From Chrysoperla carnea (lineage: Eukaryota > Arthropoda > Insecta > Neuroptera > Chrysopidae), in contig NC_058337.1 of the NCBI RefSeq assembly GCF_905475395.1, forward strand, positions 65,926,368 to 65,990,367: a stretch of DNA of 64,000 bases. The letters are read 5' to 3'. Positions within the stretch are counted from its first letter, which is position 1; each line of letters opens with the position of its first letter. The position numbers were made by a program, and so were the translations under genes. Of this stretch, positions 36,643 to 46,941 are shown one piece after another. The notes under the pieces are model-generated. The model worked only from the letters and a program-made list of their open reading frames with translations. It was not told the DNA's origin and searched no databases.

Positions 36643-39600
36643 TCACTTGCAGCAGTTACCCGCTACTCTTGCTCCACTGCCTTCAGTACCTTCACCAAGT
36701 CGTCGACCTTGACCAGGACCACCAGCAGTAGTATTTTGATCGTTTTTCGGTAATTTTTTCGCTGAAATTGTTTTAATTGTTCAATAATAAAAATTATAAA
36801 ATTCATTTTAAGTAGATAAAATTTATAAGTTACGATACCCAAACGCAATCAGACCTTACGGATTTTCTTTTTAATTTCATAAAATAATCTTGTAATGTAA
36901 TTGATATTTATCGCAATTAATATACCCTTGATTTTTTAATTTTTAAACATTTATATAACACTCATTTAGGGTATTAGTGTAAAAGCTAAGCTAGAAAATT
37001 GGACCAAACCATACGCTCCATTCTAATACAAAATGATTTACTGGTATGCATGAAAGGGATTTTCTATTTATCTCGCGAAAAGTTTTCATTTCGAGCTTTA
37101 AGCTCATGCGCGGCACGTCGCTCGTCAAATCTAAATGTGGCATTTGGGTTCCGGACACACGAAAAATGCCACACAACGATAAAAATGTTAATTTTTTAAA
37201 GTAAATTTCCAACTATAAAATAGAGCCTTAAAAAAATCGAAAGATATTTTCTCATGAAAAAACGAATCAATTTAAAAAATAAACCAATAATTTTTGGGTC
37301 ATTTTTTATAGAGAAAAAGGAATAGCAAAATTAAAAGCTTGGATTTGATAACACACTAAACTTGATAAAAATGTTAAGATACAAAAGAATTATTCATACA
37401 CCTTACATACGCAAATGCAAATTACGTAAATACATACACATTAGCAAAACTTTCAAAATAATCGTGTATGCGCGTGCGTGTGTACACTCACGTCACAGTA
37501 AAGTATGCAAAGCCAAACATGTAGAAAAAACTGCTTGTCGTAAGGATAAGTTTTGCGTTTTTTAAACTGTTTATCGGACTAAAGAACGGCAAGTTTTGCA
37601 TTTTTAGTTTTTGTTCTTATAAAGTCAATCAAAAAGTTAAATTTGTCACGTATTTTATAATATAAATTAGTTATAAACAATTTACTAACACTTCCTCACT
37701 GATCTGGAGTAATTTGAGAAAATATGTAGCTTTATGGACGACGAACCTTACTCCTCCAGTCGTGTAGGGTGATCTCTTAAATGGCTTCATTTTAATGGCT
37801 CAGAACTAACACAATTACCAAAGATAATAACTGTGATAGTTATTTTAAATTTTGATCCGGATTGATCATAGCTGTTACGCATAAATTATTATGAATACAA
37901 TAAATTGACGTTGATCAATTATTTAATTATTATGATTAAAAATGAATCATTAAACTAATTCAATTGTTTATTTGAAAATTATATTATACTTCAGCAACTT
38001 ACCTATTGCGAGGAAAATTTCATTAACGTTCATTGCAGTTTTAGCAGATGTTTCCATAAAAAGTAAACCATTTTCTTCAGCATACTGTTGTGCTTCATCA
38101 TATTCAACCATTCTTTTATTTATCAAATCAGCTTTGTTTCCAGCTAATGCAATTACTATATTTGGTGATGCTTGTCGTTGTAATTCTTTTACCCACGTTT
38201 TAGCACGACCAAATGTATCTTGATTTGTAATATCATATACTACAATTGCTGCTTGAGCACCACGGTAATACATTGGCGCTAAACTGTGATACCTGTAAAC
38301 CACAAAGTTTATGTAAAAATTTGGTTTAGGACAAAGTAGCTTTAAATACAACCTTAATACAAAAATATTTAATAATCTCGATATCCGTCTGCATAATAAC
38401 TTGGATGCTCAGCAGAATATGATGTCACTGATAAATATACATTTAGAAATTCTTGTGTTTTATTTATGCTTGACATGATATTTTTCTCAACGAAAATTTT
38501 CATAATTAGAGCATTCTCTTTTTCGAAAATTGAGAAATATTCGTTTTTATCGTGCTAATATCGAGAAAATTGGACACAAATACATTTTGCCTCACAGACA
38601 ACAAAGCAGCTTTATGGCAATGAACTTCAGACAAAATGAATTTGAAAGAAAACGCTTCCCTTACGAAAATTTTGATAGAAGAAAAAGTTTGTTGGCTAAG
38701 CATAATTAAGTACACTTTAATTATTAAATTTGCAATTATCAATAACGTCATATTAAACATATCGCGACCAAGTGATCAAAATTAAGCAAAAATTGAAAAT
38801 AATTTTTTTTACATCAGAATAATTAGCACGCTCAGCAGATTATTTTGATGTAAAAAAAAGTATTTTCAATTTTTTGGACACTTACATCTCTTGGACCAGT
38901 CACAACATATGTTGACAGGTACCTAGACTATGATCGTTCTTCAGACACTTCTGTCAAGTACGTTGGAAATAACATTTATTCTAATTGAATTGTCTGTTTT
39001 AAGAAGAGATCAAGTTCCAAAATAAACTTTTTGAGAAATCGAAAAAAAATTGTGTAAGTGGTATGATTTTCATTCAATTTAATAACTGCCAAATTTTAAC
39101 TAGAACTTTAGATACCTCTCTTGAGTATAGCGAGCGCAGTGATTAGAAACAATAATATGTCTGTACAAAATGTTTGTAGAGTTGAAAAAAGTTGTAACTG
39201 TTGCAATTATTTCTTACGTGAAACTTACGAATCTTTAGTTGAGTCTAGCTAATAAAAAATAACTTTCAAATTGAAAAAACATTTTAATATGAAAAACAGA
39301 AAGATTAGGATGATAAATCAATTATAGTAAATAATTTTTAATGGTGATAGTTGCCACATCAAAATATTTTCATCCCAGTCGTGTGTATAAGATTTGAGAA
39401 ATTTATAAGATACACGCACTCTTTTTTCCAAGAGATTTTTTACTTGGTTGATCAATGACTACTAATCGTCAAGCGATATACCAAGCTTGAAGAAGGATCC
39501 CACTGTTAGTTTTATATATTACACCAGGTTGTTTATTACCAATTTATGCAAATGATTTGTTTCTTTGTTAATAATCGTATATTTTAACCTTCAGTTCTTC

Positions 39601-40364
39601 TAAATAAGCAAATTTTATGAAATAATTTCTTAAAATGGCTTTCAAAATGGGGATATATACATTATAGAATAAAAAATGGCAAATTTTTTTATAGGATTTT
39701 AAATCGGTATAATGAAGGATAAAAGCGTGACTAGTATTTCGCTAAGGGTTTCCTAAAGGCTAAAGCCTTCGCTGAGGGCTTCTAAAAATTCGCAGTATAT
39801 ATTTCGACGATATAACTGCTCACTTGCAGAATATTTATATGCCACCAATTAGTAGACCGAGCAACTTGGTCGAGTATTTGAAAATGTGCACATTATAAAA
39901 TTATACTTACACTTAGAATGTGACTTACTAAATTAAAAATTTAAATAAGAGTATTGAATTTCAAGAAAAATATAACAATCGATATTTTTGGTAGTAAAAA
40001 TGTCCTAAGGGAAATATCAAATTGAAACTCACTCAAAATTTGTTATAGAGTAAAAATGTATTCTAAGTTGTAATTTAAAGGTATTTATAATTAAAATTAT
40101 TTACAGAAACATAACTTACCGTTCTTGACCAGCAGTATCCCAAATTTCAAACTTAACTGTAGTTTCATCCAAACAAACTGTTTGTGTTAAAAATGCGGCA
40201 CCTATCGTACTTTCTTGATATTCATGGAACTGACCTTTCACAAATCGTAATACCAAACTAGATTTACCAACAGCTGATTCACCCAACAACACAAGTTTGA
40301 ATTGTAAAATTTTTCCTTGAGGTGTACCATTCGGCCGTTGAGCCGTACCACCACGAGTTGCCAT
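36643..40364 (-). CDS. Rab5: Rab5 small GTPase
   Basis: Early-endosome GTPase that drives endosome docking and fusion through effectors such as EEA1 and Rabaptin. Three exons: 40120-40364 (ATG), 38003-38292, 36643-36761 (TGA), giving 217 aa, the usual length. Introns are phase 2 (within the Arg after GQE) and phase 1. P-loop GESAVGKS at residues 28-35, switch I TIGAAF 53-58, WDTAGQ 75-80 with the catalytic Gln, NKAD 134-137, SAK 164-166. The Rab5-specific AAFLTQTV and [15 protein letters not shown] are intact. The C-terminus is GNCCK, a CC-type geranylgeranylation site. The splice joining EIFLAI to AKKLPKN restores the canonical Rab5 sequence, confirming the last exon. No defects seen; it should be functional. 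Confidence 0.96.
38789..38876. repeat. hairpin repeat in Rab5 intron 1
   Basis: Arms of about 36 bp (aaaaattgaaaata and ttttacatcagaataa at left; ttattttgatgtaaaa and tattttcaattttt at right) around a short loop. Probably a small MITE. Confidence 0.6.
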
Positions 40365-40890
40365 TTTCTTTGTTCAATTCACTGAGAACTGAATACAAAA
40401 CAATAAGACGTCAAACAATTACACAAATAAACATTCAACCTTGTAACTCCAAAAAAAACACATAAAAATTGTAATTGGATACTAAAATAAAAAGACATGG
40501 ACGATGTTATTATTACCTGGACAATTTCCTTTGACTGTTAAGTCTATGCAAATATAAACAATGATAAGAGAGAGCACTTAAACATACAAAGAATTAATTT
40601 GCGATCAAAAATTTAACATTTCTTATCATTAAACTGGGCGTTCAAAATTTTTAAGGGGCGACCAAATCAGCTGACATCTTTTTGACAGATCAAAAAATGG
40701 CTGCAATAATTTACCAATTTCACAATTCTAATAACATGAATAACTTATTTTTAAGAATATTAATAACGTTATCTAATAATAAATTACACGATGACGCACA
40801 CACTTAAAACCAAGTAACTAATGAGATCAAATCACAAAAAGAAAATATAATTAATAATATTATATTCGCTTATAACCTACCTGAAGTTTA
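40365..40890 (-). promoter_or_regulatory. candidate Rab5 5' UTR exons
   Basis: An acceptor (TTGTATTCAG) ends at 40389, so the coding exon probably has 24 nt of 5' UTR (40365-40388). Candidate UTR donors on the minus strand are GTAATA at 40516 and GTAGGT at 40880. This implies noncoding first exons and a promoter upstream of about 40.5 or 40.9 kb. Inferred from splice motifs only. Confidence 0.4.
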
Positions 40891-42302
40891 TCACAAATCA
40901 AACGACAAAGTAGGAAAATAATATTCCGACAAAAAATATTTATCAAGAACACATTAATTAAATTCTTAAATGTACTTTATAAATAACTATTTTAAAATTA
41001 ATAAAAAAAACTTTGTAAAAATATATAATGTAAATAAATTGGATACTTCTAAATAAAATTATTATACTTTAGTTATTTTTCAATTAACTTTCTCAGCGCA
41101 ACTCTTCCGCCCTTTGTACAATTCCAAATGACAAATATGTCCTAAGCCACATCACAATATTTAAAACATATTCTATACAAAGAATTTTTTATTTAATAAT
41201 TATTGAATAATTAATTTAAACAATTATTTGATTAAAATTTTACTTATATTTTTTTATTAAATATACGATTGATTACGTATTACATTAAAAACATTAAGAA
41301 CTATATTCCGTGCGACATTAATTGCCACACTAAACACGTTTTATTGAATATTTATGTCCAAAATCTTATGTCCTTTATGAATTTCTTTGTCTTTTAAAAC
41401 CCGCTAATTATGAATTTGTGTGTGTTTTGTCAAGTACTTACCAAATTTTAGACTAATAAGTTTAACTAAAAATGTTATGTAATCTCACTAGAATAGTAAA
41501 CTGGTTATTAATGAAAAAAGCTGATATAAATGTGCATTAAGAATTCAATAAATTTACATACTAATTTCATTTCTGTATATTTCCCAGAGAAAAATTTTAA
41601 AGAAATAATTTTTAAGAAAACAGAATATATTTCAAACAAATTATAACAAAATACTCAAGAATTTGGAATAGGATTAGCAAATTTAAAAAAAATTGTGTTT
41701 TTTTCAATTTTCAGTTACTTATTACTCGAAGGGCAATAACCTTTTAATATCTTAAATGGGCTTAAAATATTCCCAAAATGTTCCCTTTGAATAATATACG
41801 GCCATCAAAAACGTTGCTGCAAGTATCAAGTCTATGGTCACTTAGAGAGTCTCAAAGAGTATTTTTCATGCATTTATTTGTTATCAATTCCATGGTTGAT
41901 TAAGGTCCATAAACAAAAATGTATCAAGAAATGTAATCAAGAAGACTGAATTCCATAAACTAAATTTTACCTAGATTATTTTGCTAATTTTAAGAAAAAT
42001 GAGTGTATAAAGTTTAACTCTTAACTATCGCGGCAAAAATTGCAAAGATATTCAAAATTTACCAAAAAAAATTCCCAAATTTTCTGATATATTTTAAACA
42101 AAAGGCTATCCGATAATATTTTTCTAAAACTATATTCGTTCTAGTTAAAGTTGGAATTTTCCAAGTGACTTAAAAATAAAAGAGTTTGAATTAAACTTGA
42201 GACAACTTTTTTTCTTAAAATTAACAAAATGAATCCAAGAAACATTTTTGTTTATAAAAAATTCCAGTTTTCTTAGCTTTAATAATTTATTCTAAAAAAA
42301 TG
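40891..42302. other. AT-rich gap without a gene
   Basis: No exon or element recognised. It is the upstream flank of Rab5 and may include its promoter. Confidence 0.4.
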
Positions 42303-42417
42303 AGGATCTAAACCGATCATTTCAGCTTGATATCTCTTTTCGTTTTTGAGTTATCGTGATCACAGACGGACGGACATTCGGAAATTGACCAATTAAGGTG
42401 ATTTTATGAACACCTTT
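42303..42417 (-). repeat. repeat family R, short fragment
   Basis: Reverse complement of the R segment around tcaaaaacgaaaagagatat and the neighbouring GTCC-rich part (here acagacggacggac). About 115 bp, truncated on both sides. Confidence 0.65.
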
Positions 42418-42439
42418 GATCGTAAATTGTTTATTCAAA

Positions 42440-43640
42440 TTACACAAATCAGAACGGTTAAGCATCTGGAAGAAATTCGGGATGCAAAACTGAATCGGGG
42501 TGGTTATTTGGATTGAAGACTAACCAAGACAAATAGTGTATTCTGGACATGCAGGAGAACGTTTGAACAGTCTTGGGACTCCAACCTCACATGGTGCACT
42601 GGTTATTTACAATGATCGTAAAGCCAATACTCGCATTTGGCTGTATAATATGGTGGGTAAGAACTTCTCTGGACGTAGCCAGGAAATATTGGACTACCTG
42701 TTCAGAGTTGCATGTCTTGGTGTCACTACGCCAAGCGCACTTCCGCCCATTCACTTAATGATTGAAGCGGAACCTATGATAGCTGTTTACCGACTTAGGA
42801 GCTGCAGACAGTGGCACTGTAGGCTAACACATATCGAAGACTGCATAGGAAATAGTTCAAAATCTCGATTTACCGGATGATCGCAAATTTAGGATAATTG
42901 TTTCTTTCCATGAGGAATGGGATCGAGATGTACTTAACTTTTCATCTTATCATGGACCATATCTTTATACGGATGGATGAAGAGCCGAAGACTTATCTGA
43001 GGCCCAGATCTGTAACACGAAAGGTTACAGTGGGGCATTTGGGCACTTAAGGAGCCAAGATTAAATCAACGATAGTCTATGAATGTTTCGAAAAAACTTA
43101 ATTGTCTAAACACAGTCAGAGTGATCTGGATGCTGGACCACTTTGGCGTTAAAGGGAATGAAGCAGTTGACTCGTTGGAACGAGAGGAGTTGCCTAAATA
43201 TCCCTTTCACCTGAGCTTATCATTCTCATAGCAAGATGTTTCGTAATTTTCCGAATCAAGAAATGGCTACGACAAGCCTATCTTGATTACTGGGACTTTG
43301 CGCAGGGCATGTAACAGGCCAAACTGTGTATAACCACAGCTAGGCTATTTGACTGTGCTCGCTTGAAACTCATTAGAGCGCAGTTCAGAAGGGTGGTGGG
43401 ATTCTTGACAGGGCATTGTGAATTGAACTACCAACTTCATAGCATGGGGATCTCTGATAATCCAACTTGTAGGGCATGTATCGAGGATGGTGAAACTTCC
43501 ATACATGCTATTTGCACCTGCAGAAACCTGCAGGGCGTCAGGTTTAGAATGTTTGAATCCAAAACTATTTTGATCCATAAATCTTGAGAGAAATTCTGAC
43601 GGAGAAGCTGTGGGCTTTCTGTGTGGCATCTGGCTCCGAT
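42440..43640 (+). pseudogene. decayed LINE (I/LOA/R1-type) ORF2 3' half with RNase H
   Basis: In different frames: WTCRRTFEQSW, then VHWLFTMIVKPILAFGCIIW (thumb region of reverse transcriptase), VACLGVTTPSALPPIHLMIE, then RNase H-like LYTDG and VIWMLDHFGVKGNEAVDSLE, then the C-terminal CCHC-like segment (GHCELNYQLHSMGISDNPTC, CRACIEDGETSIHAICTC). The order is that of the end of a non-LTR ORF2 with an RNase H domain. Frameshifts and stops show it is dead. The 5' half is absent. Confidence 0.75.
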
Positions 43641-43799
43641 AGAACCCTATAGCTTCATGTGCTTAAAATAGTCTCTTACCCGAAGACGCCTCGCCTTCGG
43701 GTGATAGATTGTTCTCAAAGAGGGTACAGAGGACCCCTTGGTCTAGGTGCTAGAAACTCATTTTCGATAAAATTTCTTATATATTATTGTTATTATTAT

Positions 43800-44106
43800 T
43801 GATCATTAAGACCTACGGAAGTAAAAGTCCTAAAATCACTTAAGAACAAATTTTTGATAGGATTATGATCTTTATAATTTGCGGTTTACAAAAATAATTT
43901 ACGTTTTAATGATTCTTTTATGATAGTTTAGATTCTTATATGATCATGTGTTTTCTGGGAGACTCTTTTATGTGCTACATCGATGGTTTAAGCCTATAAG
44001 ACATTAATTTTCTTCTTACTCGTTAAGGGTGGTTGAGATCATAAGCTTTTTGTGAAATTCTTTAATTTCCTACAACGATGGTTTCAAGCCATAAAGAGTT
44101 TCGATA
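43800..44106 (+). repeat. direct repeat, left copy (pairs with 45430-45760)
   Basis: The two copies share long exact words in order (aagacctacg, tttacaaaaataatttacgt, gtgctacatcgatggtt, tgtgaaattctttaattt). They lie on either side of the minus-strand LINE remnant and immediately after the plus-strand one. Confidence 0.85.
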
Positions 44107-44647
44107 GTCCTCTTATATGTTCCAGGATGAGATATCCTGGAGCACTATGTCAGGCTTAGTAGCGAATAGCTGCCTGGTTGTTGGGAACGAGAAATTCCAG
44201 AATATAATGCATTTCTCTCTCTTGATGACGGACTCGATCTCGACTGGTGTAGGGTCCACTTCATACTTGTGTCTCAGGAAGTAATACAGCACTCGGAGGG
44301 CAGCGTTTTGGCGATGTATGTAGGTGTTTGAGGCATAAGAAGTACATGTCGAGAGATGCATCAGCGTCTCCAGCTGCATATAGTGGTGGAGACTTCTTCC
44401 TTACATACATACTTTTGATGTGTTAGCATGGCCCTCACACCATCATGGCAGCGATGATTAAGTCTTCTGTTTCGGACTTGAGTCCAGCTGATCGAAGGAA
44501 AGAGAACGTAATATCAACGGAAAGACTACAGGTGTGTAGATGACGGTAGAACATTCCCTGATGGGCACGACTCCGATTATCTTCAAAGAGGGAGCGTATT
44601 TCAGCTCGTTTCACAGCTGAACGATGTCGCGACTTGAAGAGAAGGAC

Positions 44648-44735
44648 CACGTTAATATCAAGATCACGATTAGGCGGATTAAAACAAGGCCCACGTTAAT
44701 ATCAAGATCACGATTAGGCGGATTAAAACAAGGCC
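44648..44735. repeat. 44-bp tandem duplication inside the LINE remnant
   Basis: Two exact copies in tandem (44648-44691 and 44692-44735) starting cacgttaatatcaagatcac. The identity suggests a recent duplication. Confidence 0.85.
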
Positions 44736-45196
44736 CATTTAGACGTTGCATGTTGTGCTGCAGAGAACAAGAATGCTCTTTTACCCTGCAACTTGTGATC
44801 GCGCACGAGTGCCATTAGAGGGTAAGAACTATTAATGACCCCACAAGCTATGCCTAAAACTACTCCATCATGTAGACATTCGACGGATAGGAGACCTCTA
44901 CCTCCTTGCTGGCGTGAGAGGTAGTTACGGGGCACATGAACACGTGGGTGCAAACTACGACAGATGTTCATCAGTTTGCAAGTGCCTCTACCAAGTTCCT
45001 TGAACTCCTCTATTGTCCATTTGATGGAACCAAAAGAATAGAGAAGGATGGGTATTGCAAGCATATTAGTAGCACGGACCTTATGGATCCCAGATAATTA
45101 TGATTTCCAGATTTATCGAAGACGATGCCTATACCTGCCGCGAAGAGCTTCCCTAACAGTAGACACACTGTGAATGTGGTTTTCAGCGACATCCAG

Positions 45197-45230
<34 letters not shown>

Positions 45231-45231
45231 C
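45197..45231. repeat. (ATT)n microsatellite
   Basis: About eleven ATT units, reading as polyasparagine on the minus strand at the point where the minus-strand LINE remnant loses similarity. Confidence 0.9.
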
Positions 45232-45429
45232 TCTTTTTCTTTTCCACATAGCTTGCTCTTGTTGCTATGGCCTCGATTTTTGGGAAGTATCGGGTGTAGA
45301 CCTTACACCTGAGGTATTTCCATCTTAGATGTTGTTTAAGTGGCTCTATATAGCACCTTCTGTACTATATGGGCAGTGCCCAATACAACGGATTTTTGGA
45401 GGGTCAACAGGTTGTTGTTTTCAGGAATT

Positions 45430-45760
45430 ATTATTGATCACTAAGACCTACGAAAGTAGAAGTCCTAAAATCATTTAATAACAAATTATTGAAAGGATTA
45501 TTTTCTTTAAAATTTGCATTTTTATAAGTTGGTTTACAAAAATAATTTACGTTTTAATGATATTATTGTATGGTAGTTTAGATTCTTTTATGAAAGACCA
45601 TGAGTTTCCTGTGAGACTCTTCTATGTGCTACATCGATGGTTCAAACCTATAAAACATTAATTTTCTTTTTACTCTTTAAAGGTGGATAAGACCATGAGA
45701 TTTCTGTGAAATTCTTTAATTTGCTACAACGATGGTTCCAAGCAATAAAGGGTTCAATGG
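45430..45760 (+). repeat. direct repeat, right copy (pairs with 43800-44106)
   Basis: Same order of blocks as the left copy; contains about 20 bp extra (gcatttttataagttgg region). Roughly 85 per cent alike by eye. Confidence 0.85.
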
Positions 45761-45979
45761 GGAACTTAAGTTATACGTAGAAAATAGGACTGTTTAAGCT
45801 TGCTTACTTACGCCCAGGGGGAGAGGACAACTGCCTTGACCTACTCACCCTTCGATATGCCCATAAGTGGGGGCGTTCCATAAATTTTTTAACTTTTACA
45901 TAACAAACAGACACTAAGACACGTTTAAGGCCATTGAAATACGCCTTAGGAAAAATGGCACGCTTAAAAGGCAGAGTAC

Positions 45980-46270
45980 CTATTTGATTTATACATGACG
46001 GTTCTCCAGCTTACTATTATCATGTAGTTCTCCAGCTTAATATTATCATGTACTGATTATTTAACCACAACCTATGGTAATCGATGGGTTGGTCAAAACG
46101 AGCTTGTAAAATGGCAACTACGATCTCCTGATTTAACGTCGTTAGATTATCTTTTATGAGGATGGATGAAATCTATGGTTTATTGTATGTCTATTGATAT
46201 TCAACAAGAACTGAGGATACAGCAACTATCGAGAATTTGTCGTGCTGTGCCACTTTGAACCGTTACCCTA
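45980..46270 (+). pseudogene. mariner/IS630-like transposase remnant
   Basis: Frame from 45988 gives FIHDGSPAYYYHV (second catalytic D block), then YGNRWVGQNELVKWQLRSPD and LTSLDYLL, followed by a TGA in place of the usual Trp and then GWMKSMVY. This is the DDE region common in insect Tc1/mariner-group transposases. A 26-bp tandem duplication (46001-46026 and 46027-46052) and the stop show it is dead. Confidence 0.7.
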
Positions 46271-46654
46271 AATATTGTATTTTTAAATAAATAATTTTAT
46301 GTCCCAATGTTTCGGTAATAAATTAATTTGAGACTTATGTTTATTTTTTTCCAGGTAACAACCTGTATAATCATTCTGAATTCACAGAATTTAAGTGGAG
46401 ATCCCGTTTTATTTAATGTTGGATAATACGATTTTTTCATTTGTTATTCAACATCTTTCTATTAGAATAACAAAAAACGGATTTCCACCAATTATAAATT
46501 TGTTCGCGCTTAATATTCTGAGCCGCGTACAAGAAAACAAACATTTTCGAAGAGGAAAAATTTATTAGGTTAAACATAATTTATTAAATCACGCAGTAAA
46601 TTTCTAGAGAGAAATTTGTGATAATACCTATATTAAATTTACCATAGCGACAAA

Positions 46655-46835
46655 CTAAATAGACCAAAATAATTTTGTCATCATGTATGTTTGTCCTTGT
46701 CTGTTGCTAGATTTCTTGTCTCACACATTATAACAGAAATATAAATCGTATATGTACAATAATGTGGGAGACAAAAAAATCTGCCAACAGATAAAGATAA
46801 ACATACATGGCGTAAGAACTATTTTGATTTATTTT
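46655..46835. mobile_element. foldback MITE just upstream of EFHB
   Basis: Core arms 46682-46733 and 46760-46809 (catgtatgtttgtcctt with ataaacatacatg; gtctcacacattat with ataatgtgggagac). Weaker pairing continues about 25 bp outward on each side. It ends about 110 bp before the EFHB start codon. Confidence 0.7.
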
Positions 46836-46941
46836 GTAGCATTTTAAGCATACTTAATTATTTATGTTTGTGAAAGCAATTGGTTTTTTGTTCTTAAACC
46901 TTTTTTCATTTTATTCTGTTTTGTACAAATAATTAAAAAAT

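Larger units (their letters stand above)
44107..45250 (-). pseudogene. decayed R2/R4-like LINE, C-terminal part with endonuclease region
   Basis: In transcript order on the minus strand: ILLYSFGSIKWTIEEFKELG, then SLHPRVHVPRNYLSRQQGGR and GRGLLSVECLHDGV (post-thumb region of R2/R4-group elements), VKRAEIRSLFEDN with GMFYRHLHTCSL, then HRQNAALRVLYYFLRHKYEV and FATKPDIVLQDIS, the PD motif region of a restriction-like endonuclease. Several frameshifts separate the pieces. The upstream part ends at an (ATT)n tract. Not functional. Confidence 0.7.

Noticed and set aside
36991-37212. Frames on both strands in Rab5 intron 2
   Set aside because: They overlap each other on opposite strands and resemble no family; the Rab5 exons join cleanly without them.
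38506-38760. 84-codon minus-strand frame in Rab5 intron 1
   Set aside because: Rab5 is complete without it; hydrophobic AT-rich peptide without motifs.
42536-42880. 114-codon plus-strand frame as a host gene
   Set aside because: Its recognisable segments are LINE reverse-transcriptase C-terminal sequence in broken frames.
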